A stretch of DNA of 64,000 bases from a virus. Each line of letters opens with the position of its first letter. The stretch's first letter is position 1. The translations under genes were made by a program, and so were the position numbers. The notes below the pieces were generated by a model. The model was not told the origin of the DNA and did not search any database. It was given only the letters and a program-made list of their open reading frames with translations. The stretch is from IMG/VR virus record IMGVR_UViG_3300015024_000001, positions 62,001-126,000 of that record; one strand, given 5' to 3'. Of this stretch, positions 52,401 to 62,780 are shown piece after piece.

Positions 52401-53219
52401 ATGTTTGACGATTCACAAATCATCCAAGTAAATGACGACAACGGTAGACATTACTATCACACTGACTTCCCTGTTATGAAATATCCCTCTGTCTCAAAAT
52501 TATGTGAGTTTTTCGACAAGAAAGGTTATGAACGTATCCTTGCGTGGAAAGCTAAACTTGTAGAAACTTTAGGTGTTGAAGAAGCAGAAAAACAGTCTCA
52601 TGCTGGTGCTGCTAGAGGTACTCGTATCCATAATGCATTGGAAACAGGTGACTTATCTAAACTAGATAAAAAAGAAGTTGTACGCTACAAAAATCTAGAA
52701 CGTCTAGTAAACAAAATTAATGTTCTAGGTGTAGAGAAACGTGTCATGTGGACAGACATACAAGATCCTAAAGTTGGTTTCTGTGGAACTTTGGATTGTA
52801 TTTCGACAGTAGACTTATCTACATTCCGTAACAGTGAGGACATTGCTATAGGTACAGGTGAAGCTTACACAATTTTTGACTGGAAGAACGTTACTAAGTT
52901 TTATGATCTAGACTTTTATCTTAAACACTATCTACAAGCAGCAGCTTATGCTACATGCGTAAACAAAATGACTGATTGTAAGTATGGTATCAACAAGTGC
53001 TTTATCGCCTTTACAACGGCAAAGATGTTGAAGATTGTATATCTTGAACCACGTGTTATTATGCATTTTTCTCGTAGTATCAAAGAAATGGCTACAGCTT
53101 ATGCTTATCAGTTACCCTATGATTATGAAGCTTTTCGTTCTTATACAATTGGTCACTTCACAGAAGATGGTAGTATAGAAGATTTTATACCAAAACAAGT
53201 TTATCTAAATGAAAATTAA
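52401..53219 (+). CDS. RecB-like PD-(D/E)XK nuclease
   Basis: 272 residues. RecB-family marks: ARGTRIHNALETGD (about 73-86, catalytic His), VGFCGTLDCIS (about 124-134), IFDWKNVT (about 157-164, D..WK) and HYLQAAAYA (about 176-184). It likely acts as a DNA exonuclease in replication or recombination. Its ATG lies within a dispersed-motif copy (TTTCTCTTCTATG). Confidence 0.8.
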   Translation: MFDDSQIIQVNDDNGRHYYHTDFPVMKYPSVSKLCEFFDKKGYERILAWKAKLVETLGVEEAEKQSHAGAARGTRIHNALETGDLSKLDKKEVVRYKNLERLVNKINVLGVEKRVMWTDIQDPKVGFCGTLDCISTVDLSTFRNSEDIAIGTGEAYTIFDWKNVTKFYDLDFYLKHYLQAAAYATCVNKMTDCKYGINKCFIAFTTAKMLKIVYLEPRVIMHFSRSIKEMATAYAYQLPYDYEAFRSYTIGHFTEDGSIEDFIPKQVYLNEN

Positions 53220-53385
53220 ACGTTTATATAATATAGGTGATATTGTGACTTATAAAAATAAATCTTATGTTGTCACAGGTTATGAACAGAATATTGATAT
53301 GATAACCTATCAATACGAATTAGTACCTTATAGTGTAAGGTCAGTAAGTTTTCTATTACAAGATGAATTAGAGGATGATGACTAA
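53209..53385 (+). CDS. small orphan protein
   Basis: 58 residues (MKIKRLYNIGDIVTYKNKSYVVTG..), beta-rich like small SH3-type barrels, acidic end. Overlaps the nuclease gene by 11 bases and the next by one (TAATG). Confidence 0.5.
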   Translation: MKIKRLYNIGDIVTYKNKSYVVTGYEQNIDMITYQYELVPYSVRSVSFLLQDELEDDD

Positions 53386-53525
53386 TGGAAATCATAGGTG
53401 GCATTATAGTAGCGACTTGTTTATGGTTTGCACAATCCAAACCTGTTAAAAAAGTAGAAGTAAAAAAGAAGCCTGACATTACTATAGAAATATATGACCG
53501 TAGAAGTAAAGGGCTGGATTCGTGA
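53385..53525 (+). CDS. small membrane-anchored protein
   Basis: 46 residues: hydrophobic IIGGIIVATCLWFA at the start, then a basic VKKVEVKKK stretch. TAATG coupling supports it. Confidence 0.45.
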   Translation: MEIIGGIIVATCLWFAQSKPVKKVEVKKKPDITIEIYDRRSKGLDS

Positions 53526-53643
53526 AGGGAGTTTTGGTGACTCTGATGATATTGTTTGGATAGATGATGGCGACCATCGTAATCGAACACCTTTAAATTT
53601 AATAGAGGCTTTTAATGTTGACAATCCAACAAATACAAGATAA
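53494..53643 (+). CDS. small orphan protein
   Basis: 49 residues (MTVEVKGWIREGSFGDSDDIVW..), acidic. Overlaps both neighbours by about 30 bases. Confidence 0.4.
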   Translation: MTVEVKGWIREGSFGDSDDIVWIDDGDHRNRTPLNLIEAFNVDNPTNTR

Positions 53644-53905
53644 ATTACTAGCTTACTACGCACAACCTATTAGTGGGCAAGATAAAGTATATGAAGTATT
53701 AGGTTTTGCAGAGTGGTCTGATTATCATAACATTTATGAAGAGATATGGACACCACAGTTTAAATCTAGAATCTATATATTACAAAATCCTTACAGTACA
53801 CTAGAACAAGCCTTTGTACATGGTGTACAAGTAGGTTGGTTAGACGGTTTTGATTCTGGTTATAATAATGCATTAGAAGATATGAATAATGGTATAATTG
53901 TATGA
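53615..53905 (+). CDS. orphan protein
   Basis: 96 residues, helical, with VHGVQVGWLDGFDSGYNNAL near the end; a similar YVDGYNTAS occurs in the protein at 63172. ATGA overlap with the primase gene. Confidence 0.6.
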   Translation: MLTIQQIQDKLLAYYAQPISGQDKVYEVLGFAEWSDYHNIYEEIWTPQFKSRIYILQNPYSTLEQAFVHGVQVGWLDGFDSGYNNALEDMNNGIIV

Positions 53906-54771
53906 CTTTCTCTATACTTGACTACATAGAAAAACTAGAGACCATAGAAGAGAAGGGTAGTTGGTTCTTGGCTGATTGTCCTGTTTGTCATGCACACAAG
54001 TTAAAGATCAACTCTTCTACAGGAGCTTATAAGTGTTATGCCAATGATTGTTCTAGCCAGAAAATTAGAGATGCTATTGCCAAATATACACCTTATGTAA
54101 AAACTAATCTACGGGTTGTACGTAAGGCTCTGAGACGATATTTGGATGCTGAACATCTGTATATACCTGTGAACATTTTGTTGGCTTTAGAGAGCCATTT
54201 TGTACGATGTGATAGAACAGAAGAAGCTGATCGTAAGTATTACGAATATACGCTTTGGCAAAGGTCAGTAAGATTTACTACAAAAGACGGTAAAAAAATA
54301 GTTGCACCTCAGTTTATGAAAGGTATTGACTATATATCAGGTGTAGGTTTCTTACCTTGGCTATTGTTTAATGAGGATTACCTTATAAACTTTATACCAG
54401 AAATTGAACTGATTGCGGATGGTAAATACATAATAATGGCTGAAGGTGAGAAATGTGCAGTATCTGTTACACAACAGAGCTATGAATGTTTGACACCTGC
54501 TGGTTTTTGTTTTACACCCGAATATCTTGACAATGCAGTCAAGAGGTTGTTATTGTACGGTTTACGAGGTGTGTTATACTTCGAGGACAATGATACTGCT
54601 GGTCGCAAGAAGGCACATATGGTTGCTAATGCTTGCTGGCGTAATGGTTTGCAATGCACAGTTATCAACCCTGCTTTCTGGTTGCCAGATGCTCCTGATG
54701 GGTTTGATATTGCTGATAATGAGTACGAAATTAACGATTTAGTAACAAGTTGGGTAGGACAAAATGGATGA
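53902..54771 (+). CDS. primase-like protein (zinc finger plus TOPRIM)
   Basis: 289 residues. Zinc-binding start CPVC..CYANDC (about 26-52). TOPRIM part: IIMAEGEKCAVS (about 177-188) with the glutamate, and LYFEDNDTAGRKKAH (about 225-239) with DxD-like acidics. It would make RNA primers at forks with the helicase that follows. The middle domain is shorter than in DnaG. ATGA-type and 8-nt overlaps with neighbours. Confidence 0.78.
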   Translation: MTFSILDYIEKLETIEEKGSWFLADCPVCHAHKLKINSSTGAYKCYANDCSSQKIRDAIAKYTPYVKTNLRVVRKALRRYLDAEHLYIPVNILLALESHFVRCDRTEEADRKYYEYTLWQRSVRFTTKDGKKIVAPQFMKGIDYISGVGFLPWLLFNEDYLINFIPEIELIADGKYIIMAEGEKCAVSVTQQSYECLTPAGFCFTPEYLDNAVKRLLLYGLRGVLYFEDNDTAGRKKAHMVANACWRNGLQCTVINPAFWLPDAPDGFDIADNEYEINDLVTSWVGQNG

Positions 54772-56413
54772 AGAGTTTTATTATTCTGTTGATAATGAAG
54801 CACAAGCTACTGAAGCTGTTATTGACACCAAACCTACATACTCTTTTTTAGATGCTTATACTACTGACCTCGGTAAAGCTCGTGCTAATATTGCACAGTA
54901 TAAGGGGTTACAAAGACGTATTGTTACCGACCAAGTTGTTGTTAAATTATATGAGAATTGGGTAGATAAGTTTGGGTTCTCAGTCAAACAAATCAAAGAA
55001 CATTTAGATTTTGAAGAGTCGCAGATGACAACTTCTTTCAAAACTTCTTATAGTTTCAGAGAATTATTAGAGGCAGGACGTGAAGCTGGTGAATGGTTAG
55101 TTCCATCATTTTTTCAGCCTTCTGCTTTATATACGATATTTTCAGGTGCAAAAGCTGGTAAGTCAACTCTAGTACTTGACCTTAAGTATTCTATACTCGT
55201 TTCTGGTAAATTTCTAGGTATGCCTGTCAGAAAAGGTAAAGTGCTAGATTTCTCTTTAGAGGAAGGTGTTTCTCTGTCTGCTATGAAAATGGTGGAACGT
55301 GGTTTTGATGATGATGATGCATCCTTTCTAAAATATAGTAATGTTTATAGGATTGAGAAGTCTTTTAATCTACTAGAAGATATTGCAAAATTAGAAGAGA
55401 TGATTTATGAGTTTAAGCCAGCTTTAGTTACTTTTGATAGTCTGCGAATGATGCTTGCTGGTACAGGTATTTCTGAAAACAGTGCAGAAATGGCTCCCTT
55501 GATGTATAGATTACACCAAGTATTTATTAAATCTGAAGGTACAACAGGAATCTGCATACATCATAAATCGAAACAAGGTAAAGATGTAGATGGTGCTTCA
55601 GGACATTCTTCTATTGCATCTGCTAATGATGGTTTGTTTAAAATAACAAAGATTAGAAATGAGCAAGGGCAAGCAAGAACGGAGCTGCAAAGCTTTCCTA
55701 GAAATGGATTACCACGTACCTTAATCTTAAATATGGCACGTAGTGAAGGTGGTAGATGGTGTATGGAAATTGAATCTGAAAAAGATACAGATCCAGTTAT
55801 CGAAGGATGGTCAAATAAGATTATTCGTGTACTAACATCTAAACCACATCAAAGATACACCAATAAAGAGTTAAGAACAAAACTAGGTATTAATAAATGT
55901 TCAGAGTATGATGATGCACTGATCAAACTACGTGAGATGTGTATCATTGAAGTAGACCGAGTTAATAAGGAGTTCGTTTACTCTATACCAGAATCTAGTG
56001 CTTGGTTTGACGATGATTCTTCAATACTTTGTCATATATCTACTGAATCACGACTTGCTGATACTTTAGTTAAGTGCAAAACAAGACAAGATTTACGTAT
56101 TCTTACGAGAGATTGGTCATTACAACTTAAGCAGAATGTCGTTAAACTACTGTCTGAATTTGAACGTGACTTAGTACGTTTACTATCTAGTACTTGTCCT
56201 TATATTGTAGGTGAATCTGTTGTATACAATGGGTTAGTTGTTAATATCACAGATACAAAGTTGGAGGAAAAACAAAAAATATTCTTTTTCCAACTCGCAG
56301 ATAATGGTGCTGAATGGGTATCAGAAGATAACCTCTCTTTCTATGTTCCTATGGTTACTGAACCTGTGATCGTAGAAGAGAAAATTGATCCACAAAGTAC
56401 TGATTCTTTTTAG
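54764..56413 (+). CDS. RecA-fold replicative helicase, RepA-like
   Basis: 549 residues. P-loop FSGAKAGKSTL (about 126-136), VLDFSLEEG (about 162-170), Walker B region ALVTFDSLRMM (about 219-229), and GICIHHKSKQGKDVDGASGHSSI (about 262-284) as sensor and arginine region. This is the hexameric RepA/DnaB-like type. A winged-helix-like part and a C-terminal beta domain follow. It overlaps the primase by 8 bases, a pair expected at the fork. Confidence 0.75.
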   Translation: MDEEFYYSVDNEAQATEAVIDTKPTYSFLDAYTTDLGKARANIAQYKGLQRRIVTDQVVVKLYENWVDKFGFSVKQIKEHLDFEESQMTTSFKTSYSFRELLEAGREAGEWLVPSFFQPSALYTIFSGAKAGKSTLVLDLKYSILVSGKFLGMPVRKGKVLDFSLEEGVSLSAMKMVERGFDDDDASFLKYSNVYRIEKSFNLLEDIAKLEEMIYEFKPALVTFDSLRMMLAGTGISENSAEMAPLMYRLHQVFIKSEGTTGICIHHKSKQGKDVDGASGHSSIASANDGLFKITKIRNEQGQARTELQSFPRNGLPRTLILNMARSEGGRWCMEIESEKDTDPVIEGWSNKIIRVLTSKPHQRYTNKELRTKLGINKCSEYDDALIKLREMCIIEVDRVNKEFVYSIPESSAWFDDDSSILCHISTESRLADTLVKCKTRQDLRILTRDWSLQLKQNVVKLLSEFERDLVRLLSSTCPYIVGESVVYNGLVVNITDTKLEEKQKIFFFQLADNGAEWVSEDNLSFYVPMVTEPVIVEEKIDPQSTDSF

Positions 56414-56421
56414 ACATAAAT

Positions 56422-56595
56422 ATGAAATACGAAAATAAAGTAGTTGAATCAATAAAACTGCGAAACAAGCATCCATATCAACCTAACCTATATGATGAAC
56501 TTTGCATTGTATTTAAGGATGGTGAGGTAATGGCTATTACCGCTTATCAAAACTACGTTGATGTGAGCCTTACAGAACCAACAGAACAAGAATGA
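56422..56595 (+). CDS. small orphan protein
   Basis: 57 residues (MKYENKVVESIKLRN..), start ATAAATATG. ATGA overlap with the next. Unknown. Confidence 0.5.
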   Translation: MKYENKVVESIKLRNKHPYQPNLYDELCIVFKDGEVMAITAYQNYVDVSLTEPTEQE

Positions 56596-56765
56596 AAAAA
56601 TATAGAGTTCGCGTTTATTTCACTGGCTATTCTGTACGAAATGTAGAGGCAGAAAATTGGCAAGAAGCTGAAAAACAATTTTATCAAGAATTTCAAGCAT
56701 CTTTTACTGATGATGTAGAGGTTGATAAAATCGAACATATTTCTATGGAGTCTATAGATGGATGA
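56592..56765 (+). CDS. small orphan protein
   Basis: 57 residues (MKKYRVRVYFTGYSVRNVEAENWQEAEKQFYQEF..), a beta-alpha-beta-like pattern resembling phage DpnD/PcfM-type small proteins. Coupled at both ends. Confidence 0.5.
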   Translation: MKKYRVRVYFTGYSVRNVEAENWQEAEKQFYQEFQASFTDDVEVDKIEHISMESIDG

Positions 56766-56940
56766 TGACCTACAAGTACCACTAACCAATCGTGAGAAAA
56801 AGAAGAAACCATCTTCTTATATGTTTATCTGTGGTTCATGTGACTGTGGTGTAGCTACATCTGGTGCTAAATGTAACGTATGCGGTCGTCGTGACCTAAG
56901 CAAACAAGCAAGAAAAAGGGATATAAAAGTATATGAGTAA
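56758..56940 (+). CDS. zinc-ribbon protein
   Basis: 60 residues with a Lys-rich start and a clear four-cysteine ribbon FICGSCDCGVATSGAKCNVCGRR. Likely binds nucleic acid or protein. 8-nt overlaps with neighbours. Confidence 0.6.
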   Translation: MDDDLQVPLTNREKKKKPSSYMFICGSCDCGVATSGAKCNVCGRRDLSKQARKRDIKVYE

Positions 56941-57244
56941 AATTGCAATGCCAGTCTACAAGCAAGTATCTACTGTCACTGGTTATAAAACATCAGATGG
57001 GCAACTCTTTGAACACAAAAAAGATGCAGATATTTGGCAACATAAAGTCAACAGATATGATGAAATCCGTTACTATTTCCAAGGTGAGTTATTCAAGTAT
57101 GAAGAACTTAATCCTGACAAAGAGATTCTACACAGAGGAGTCATTACACAAATTTTTGAAGCTATATTCTTTGACCTTGACATATATGATGCAGAGTGTT
57201 TTCTAGCACGTACAAGAGAAAAATATGACACAGACATTTCCTGA
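56933..57244 (+). CDS. phage protein of unknown function
   Basis: 103 residues. YKTSDGQLFEHKKDADIWQHK is a pattern common in small phage proteins. No further assignment. Confidence 0.6.
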   Translation: MSKIAMPVYKQVSTVTGYKTSDGQLFEHKKDADIWQHKVNRYDEIRYYFQGELFKYEELNPDKEILHRGVITQIFEAIFFDLDIYDAECFLARTREKYDTDIS

Positions 57245-57521
57245 CTGCAATTTTCTAGATGACTATGACTACAGGATTTGGCACACATCTAGTGGTATGA
57301 CATTTTATAAAGATGTTTCTTGTGAGGCAAGCATGACTAGATGCTGTTGGTTATTACATACACTTACTGATTATGATCGTGAAAGAGGTATAGAGTATGA
57401 TAATCAAGGTTTACAAGTAACTCCTACAGGCACAGAAGAGTGGTTTGAGTTTACTTTCACTAATGGTACAACTATTAAACACCAGATGGGTACAGCTTAT
57501 ACACAGAGGGAGTTATTGTGA
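57225..57521 (+). CDS. orphan protein
   Basis: 98 residues, acidic, Cys/Trp-containing. Unknown. ATGA-like overlap with polA (its stop overlaps the GTG start). Confidence 0.55.
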   Translation: MTQTFPDCNFLDDYDYRIWHTSSGMTFYKDVSCEASMTRCCWLLHTLTDYDRERGIEYDNQGLQVTPTGTEEWFEFTFTNGTTIKHQMGTAYTQRELL

Positions 57522-59295
57522 CACAAACTAGAGGACGATGGGCATTTGATATTGAATCAATGGCGTTGATCGATCATACAACTATTGACTACACACAATC
57601 TCCTTATAGACCTAAACCTGAATTTATCATTGCTTATATACACTGTATTTGTTTTTTGGATGTTGATACAAATCAAACAGTTGACTTTATAAGAACAGAT
57701 TATACTAACTTTGATGATTTTCGTGAAGCTGTCTTGCAGTTCATTGCTAAAAATGTTGAAGTATTCATTGCCCAAAATGGTTTAGACTTTGACTGGCTAG
57801 TACTTAAGATTTTCTTTGATATTGACTACTTTGTAGCTGGTGATCCGACAGATCAGGATACTTTCAACGATAAACCTATTATCTTCCGTGATACGTTAGT
57901 CATGTCTAAACTATTCAACTCTGAACGCTATGGTGGTCATAGTCTAGAAAGTTGGGGCGAAGAGTTTGGTTTTCCGAAGATCAACTGGCGTGCTAAAGCT
58001 ATAGAACTTGGGCTAATCACAAAAGCAGATCCTAAAGGAGCAGAGTTCCACGTATACCATCCAGAGATGCTTATTTATTGCCGTACAGACGTTGCTATTA
58101 CTGGTAGACTATTTCTGCACTTAGAGAGAGAAATGGAGGGCTGGAATTGGTTATCAGCTTTATTGTTAGAGCAGTCTGTTCGTGACATCATTACTAAGCA
58201 ATCTCACAGAGGTTTCAAGTTTGATATTAAGTTAGCGCAGGAATTACTTGTAGATCTTGACAGTAAAATGTTAGCACTTAAAGAACTTGTAGAACCTATA
58301 ATACCAGCTAAACCTTTAACAAAAGCTAAGCTACAACTATGGACTCCACCCACACGACAATTAGTATATGCAGTTGTACCTGAACCACCTAAACAACAAG
58401 TAAAGAAAGATGGTAGACCAACACAACACATGCTTAACTATGCTATAAAGCTTGGTGGCACTATAGAGGGTGACTATGATATATTTCTCAACCTAGTTAT
58501 TGATGATACCCAACATCCTTTTTCTTCTACGGTTCCGCTAGATTATTGGACTGTTTTTAAACAAGTATCACAAAATAGTCTACCAGCTCTTGCTAGTAAC
58601 ATAGAAGCATGGGTACAAAAACACAATGGTTTCTTATACTACAATGATGACCAATGGTACGCCAACATAGAGGGAAATGATTATGCTTTACCTATAGCAA
58701 CAGAACCACTTAAACAACAAGAGACAGCATCTATACAAGATGTAACATACTTAAAAGGTTGGTTATGTAGTATGGGTTGGATTCCTACACAATTTAAAGA
58801 GAAAGACCTCACAGTTAATACCAAAAAGACTAAACTAACACCCGAAAAATACCAAGAAACTGCCCAACGATATATTGACCAGACTTTAGGATCACCATTC
58901 CGTAAGTTTCGCTATGAAAAGTTAGATGTACACAATGAAAAGCAGTTTGTCAATAAAGTACTTAACCACAGACTTGACCGACCTCTAAAGGTATATACTA
59001 ACCCTTCTTTGACTGTTGGTATGTCTAAAGAGATTGACCCTGCTATTGCTGCGATTGCTGCTGTTTTTCCATATGCAAAACAAGTGTCAGAATACTTGAC
59101 CTACAACCATAGAAGAAACAGTATTGCATCTAATGGTTTTGTATTTGATACTTATGATCCCGATGATGACTTTAATAATGATGATGAACCAGATACAGGT
59201 TTCTTGTCAGCTTCACGTATCTACGAAGACGGTAGAATCCCTACACCAGCAGACTCTAATGGCTGTAATACTTCTCGTATGAAGCATAGAGTGGT
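57518..59295 (+). CDS. polA: family-A DNA polymerase, exon 1 (3'-5' exonuclease and thumb)
   Basis: Starts at a GTG overlapping the previous stop. DEDDy exonuclease: FDIESMALID (about 8-17), FIAQNGLDFDW (about 83-93), YCRTDVAITG (about 187-196). Then the thumb/palm start, with NGCNTSRMKHRVV at the end. I place the splice site after GTGGT (U at 59295), which with exon 2 gives KHRVVVNVPR, the conserved A-family string. The joined protein would be 910 residues. Confidence 0.88.
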
Positions 59296-60510
59296 TAACG
59301 TAAAAATAGCCTCTCTTTAAAAGAATTTGAATTGTCTGGGAAGCCGTAAGAGCCTTTATAACTACAACGTAAGTATGAAATAAGACTAAGCGTGAATGTT
59401 TGAAAATATAAAGGATTTGGTAATCAGCAGCTAAGATCCGAATAGGATAAAGTCCAACGACTAATTGTAGATTGTAAGCTATTGACAATCGAAGCGGATT
59501 CTGGTATATTAATAGAACGGTGAGTTTCACCTAATATACCAAAGATATAGTCTGATCTTTATTGAAAGATAAAGCAGTTCGCACACAAAATGAACATCGT
59601 TTATCTACTCACTAACAAAACTAAAACTCAAGGTCGTTGCTTTTATATTGGCTCTAAACAAGAATGTTATCTTGTACCTGTGGGTGGTATTAACACCATT
59701 ATTAGCTCAAAATCAGGAAAACCTTACTACTCTTCATCATCATCTTTTGAAATGAAGACGGATATGGAATCTGGTCATGTGTTTGAAGGATCTATACTTG
59801 AAGAAGTTCCTGATAAAAAGAAGCTACTACAGGTTGAAAATAACTATATCAGACAGTGTAATGCAGCCAAATCTGATGAGTACTATAATATCGGTAATGC
59901 TGTTTTAAACTGTCATGATCAAGATGCTGTTGCTAATAGATTTGGTCAGACTGTCAGAGAATTGGCTAGAGATAATTCTGCCCTGAGCAAAAGGGATAGC
60001 AATGCTGAAAAACTAGGATTTGCAAATTGTGGAGAGCTTGCTTTTCATGTATATGATCTAAAACAAAAAGATCCGACTACTAATTGGGCTATTATCTCAA
60101 GAGAGTTAGGCTCAGATAGGCATTGGGCTGGTCGTTATATGAAAGACTTCAATATGGAGAAAGCAAAACAGGATCTCCAAAACACAAATAAAATTCCAGA
60201 ATTGAGAAAATTAATTGCTGAGAATTGTTCTTTGTACTTTGCAGCTAAACTTCTTGACTTAGAGATACCAGCAGCTAGAGTTATTTTAGGCGACTTCAAC
60301 AAACACATGGAGAGAACTTACTCTGTTGCTTTGTTGAACGGTAAGAGTAAAGAGGAAATGGAACTAGACATCACAAAACTCATACTAGATGGTTTTGGTT
60401 TTGTAGATGTATCTAAGAAATTAGGTGTAACAACTATTTCTGTAAAACGATATTTTTTAAGATGTGTGCGAAAACGGCTAAAGAGTAGCGATCTTTAGTG
60501 AACATAAATG
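59296..60510 (+). other. group I intron in polA
   Basis: About 1215 bases. Core pieces: GAATTGTCTGGGAAG (P), AATCAGCAGCTAAGATCC (Q), GTCCAACGACTAATTG (R), AGATATAGTCTGATC (S), all before the internal gene, which therefore sits in the 3' peripheral part. Upstream exon ends in U and intron in G. It begins much like the Sak4 intron (AAAATAGCC near its 5' end). Confidence 0.82.
59590..60498 (+). CDS. intron-encoded GIY-YIG-like endonuclease
   Basis: 302 residues. N-terminal NIVYLLTNKT..GRCFYIGSKQECYL is a divergent GIY-YIG start, with SSSFEMKTDM and EGSILEEV further on and a Glu in QVENNYIRQ. C-terminal helical region with a helix-turn-helix-like IKLGVTTISVKRYF-type end for DNA binding. Unlike the other intron protein it lacks clear NUMOD repeats. 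It would spread the intron. Confidence 0.65.
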   Translation: MNIVYLLTNKTKTQGRCFYIGSKQECYLVPVGGINTIISSKSGKPYYSSSSSFEMKTDMESGHVFEGSILEEVPDKKKLLQVENNYIRQCNAAKSDEYYNIGNAVLNCHDQDAVANRFGQTVRELARDNSALSKRDSNAEKLGFANCGELAFHVYDLKQKDPTTNWAIISRELGSDRHWAGRYMKDFNMEKAKQDLQNTNKIPELRKLIAENCSLYFAAKLLDLEIPAARVILGDFNKHMERTYSVALLNGKSKEEMELDITKLILDGFGFVDVSKKLGVTTISVKRYFLRCVRKRLKSSDL

Positions 60511-61465
60511 TGTAAATGTACCTAGAGGAACCTCTTTGTACGGTGGACAAATGCGTTCATTATTTGGAGTTGATGACCACTGCCTACAACTAGGTTTTGA
60601 TTTTTCGGCGCTAGAAAACCGCATTCAAAGCCATTATGTTTTCAGATATGATACTGAAGGGCAACCTTATTGCAACTCCCTGCTAGGTGATAAAGATTTA
60701 GGTGAAGACTGTCATACTTTAACTGCTAAATATATAAGCTCTATTATAGGCACTGACTTTAGTAGGGATGCTGCTAAACAGACAAGCTACGCATGTGCTT
60801 ACGGTGCAGGTGATGCAAAAATATCTACAACAATTGGTGTTGATTTAGAAGTGGGTAAAGTAGTCCGACAAGCTTATTGGGAATCAGCTAAACCTCTTTC
60901 TGATCTTAAAATTAGGCTTGAAGAATATTGGGAGAAAATAGGACAGAAGAAATTCATACTAGGACTTGATGGACGTAAATTACCTACACGTTCTAAATCC
61001 TCTCTGATTAACACCTTATTCCAGTCTGGAGGCACAATATGTGTAAAACGGGCTAGTGTTATGTTTGATCGTCTATTACGCTCTTACGGTTTAATATGTG
61101 ACTTCTGGACAGAAGATTACAGGAATAAAACCTACGCACAAGAAATGATTTTGATGCACGATGAACTTCAGCTAGAAATCACAAAAGATTTGGTTAAATA
61201 CCAGTACTTTCCTGTCACTGAATGGGAGTACGATAAGAAAAACAAACCTTTCTCTTCTACGGCTATTGCTAATATGCGTGAGTTTCGTTCTGAAAATCCA
61301 AACTGGTCTACGTCACACCAAACATCTGAAGGATACGAATTATCCTACTCTATAGTTGGTGACCTTGCATTACAAGCTGTAGAACAAGCTGGTACTTACT
61401 ATAAGCTTAACGTACCTTTGACTGCTGAGTACGCAACAGGTTTAAATTGGAAAAACTGCCACTAA
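60511..61465 (+). CDS. polA: family-A DNA polymerase, exon 2 (polymerase active site)
   Basis: Reads VNVPRGTSLYGGQMRSLF, then motif A LGFDFSALENR, motif B RDAAKQTSYACAYGAG (Arg, Lys, Tyr of the O helix) and motif C LMHDELQLE. All catalytic residues are present, so the enzyme should be active after splicing. A dispersed-motif copy inside codes for KPFSSTA. Confidence 0.9.
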
Positions 61466-61468
61466 AAT

Positions 61469-61714
61469 ATGAGACAAGGTTTAATTACAGGTCATAATGT
61501 AGATGCTGTAGACCTCAATATTGGTCTACAGGCACTAAATAGATGTGGTTATGATGACCCACATACAGTTATGGTTATCACCTATGCTCTACAACGGTGG
61601 GCAAAAGGGGAAGAAGATAAAGCGTTAAAAATGGCTATTGACCCTGAGTTTCATGGTATTAATCTGATATCATGGACACGAGTAATAGCTGCCGCAACTG
61701 GAATTAAAAACTAA
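61469..61714 (+). CDS. orphan protein
   Basis: 81 residues, helical, three bases after polA. Unknown family; may be a polymerase-linked accessory protein by position only. Confidence 0.55.
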   Translation: MRQGLITGHNVDAVDLNIGLQALNRCGYDDPHTVMVITYALQRWAKGEEDKALKMAIDPEFHGINLISWTRVIAAATGIKN

Positions 61715-61731
61715 CAACAAACAATAAAATT

Positions 61732-62550
61732 ATGTCCATTGAAATCATTAAGCCTGTTATCGTTAATAATGTCGAATTTTACATTTCCTCTAATGGTATG
61801 CAAAGTGGTATTTCTCAAAGTGGTTTATCACGTTTATGTGGTATTTCTGAAACTGCTATTCGTAATATCATTAATCAACCTCGAAGCAAAACACCCTCAA
61901 AAGTTCTAGAATCCTTTGTAGGTAATATCTTTCACCTCGAACTTGGCTCTGATCAAGGTGCTAAAATCATCACAACTGAAGCTGCAACTGAGATTGTGTT
62001 TTACTATGCTTTCGACTCCAAGATGGCTAATGATATGGCGAAATTCAGTGCCAGAGAATTTGCAAAACAAGGTATGCATAACTGGATCAAACAAGTTACA
62101 GGTTTTTCCGCTACAAATAACAACCAAGCATTGACGACAACTTTGAATGAACTTTACCACAACGTAAATATCTTGACACAAGAAATGCGTGAATGGCGTA
62201 CAGTAAGACGTGTAGCTGACGCTAGTATGGAAGGTATTAATATTTTGATTGAAGAAATTAATCGAAGTGAAGAACACAAAGAGCCTGTTATAAACACACG
62301 TACATATACTCTAGTAGAGTGGTTAGAGGAAGAAAAAGGTATTGCAGGTATGTCACATGGTAATAAAACTAAACTTGGACGTGCAACATCTGAAACATAT
62401 AAATCTCTGAGACAATACAAACCTAGCAGAACAACTCGTATGGTAAGAAGCCGTAGAACTAATTGCTGGACACCTAATAAAACAAATGGTTATACACAAG
62501 ATGATTTTCCAATTCTTGAAGTAGCTTACAATGAATTTTTGTCAAGATAA
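61732..62550 (+). CDS. antirepressor/BRO-like regulator
   Basis: 272 residues, start AAAATTATG. N-terminal VEFYISSNGMQSGISQSGLSRLCGISETAIRNIINQ looks like a helix-turn-helix; the middle (VFYYAFDS..AREFAKQGMHNWIKQVTGF) is like phage antirepressors that end their DNA-binding part in this way. The C terminus is basic. A gene-control role during infection is likely. Confidence 0.55.
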   Translation: MSIEIIKPVIVNNVEFYISSNGMQSGISQSGLSRLCGISETAIRNIINQPRSKTPSKVLESFVGNIFHLELGSDQGAKIITTEAATEIVFYYAFDSKMANDMAKFSAREFAKQGMHNWIKQVTGFSATNNNQALTTTLNELYHNVNILTQEMREWRTVRRVADASMEGINILIEEINRSEEHKEPVINTRTYTLVEWLEEEKGIAGMSHGNKTKLGRATSETYKSLRQYKPSRTTRMVRSRRTNCWTPNKTNGYTQDDFPILEVAYNEFLSR

Positions 62551-62777
62551 TGGTGTTTAAATTGAATACAATCAGATATCGTCTAGACTATAATACCTTC
62601 AGAAGTGCTACCCAGACTGAACATTCCTATACAATCCAATTCTCAGATAATGGTTATGATTGGTATGACCTTGAAGATGAGTTTCCAGAAAATGTAGGAC
62701 AACTTATAATCGAAGCACTAGAGTCTGCTAACTTTATACATTTTGATGACCTCCGACCTAAGTGGACTAACAACTAA
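62550..62777 (+). CDS. small orphan protein
   Basis: 75 residues, beta-rich (YTIQFSDNGYDWYDLEDEFPE), acidic. TAATG overlap with the regulator. Confidence 0.55.
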   Translation: MVFKLNTIRYRLDYNTFRSATQTEHSYTIQFSDNGYDWYDLEDEFPENVGQLIIEALESANFIHFDDLRPKWTNN

Positions 62778-62780
62778 ATT

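Noticed and set aside
53273-53663. Two - strand frames of 80-105 residues
   Set aside because: They overlap three short + strand genes linked by TAATG and overlaps, which is the prevailing organisation here.
61906-62420. Frames opposite the antirepressor-like gene
   Set aside because: No family pattern, poor starts, and fully inside a convincing + strand gene.
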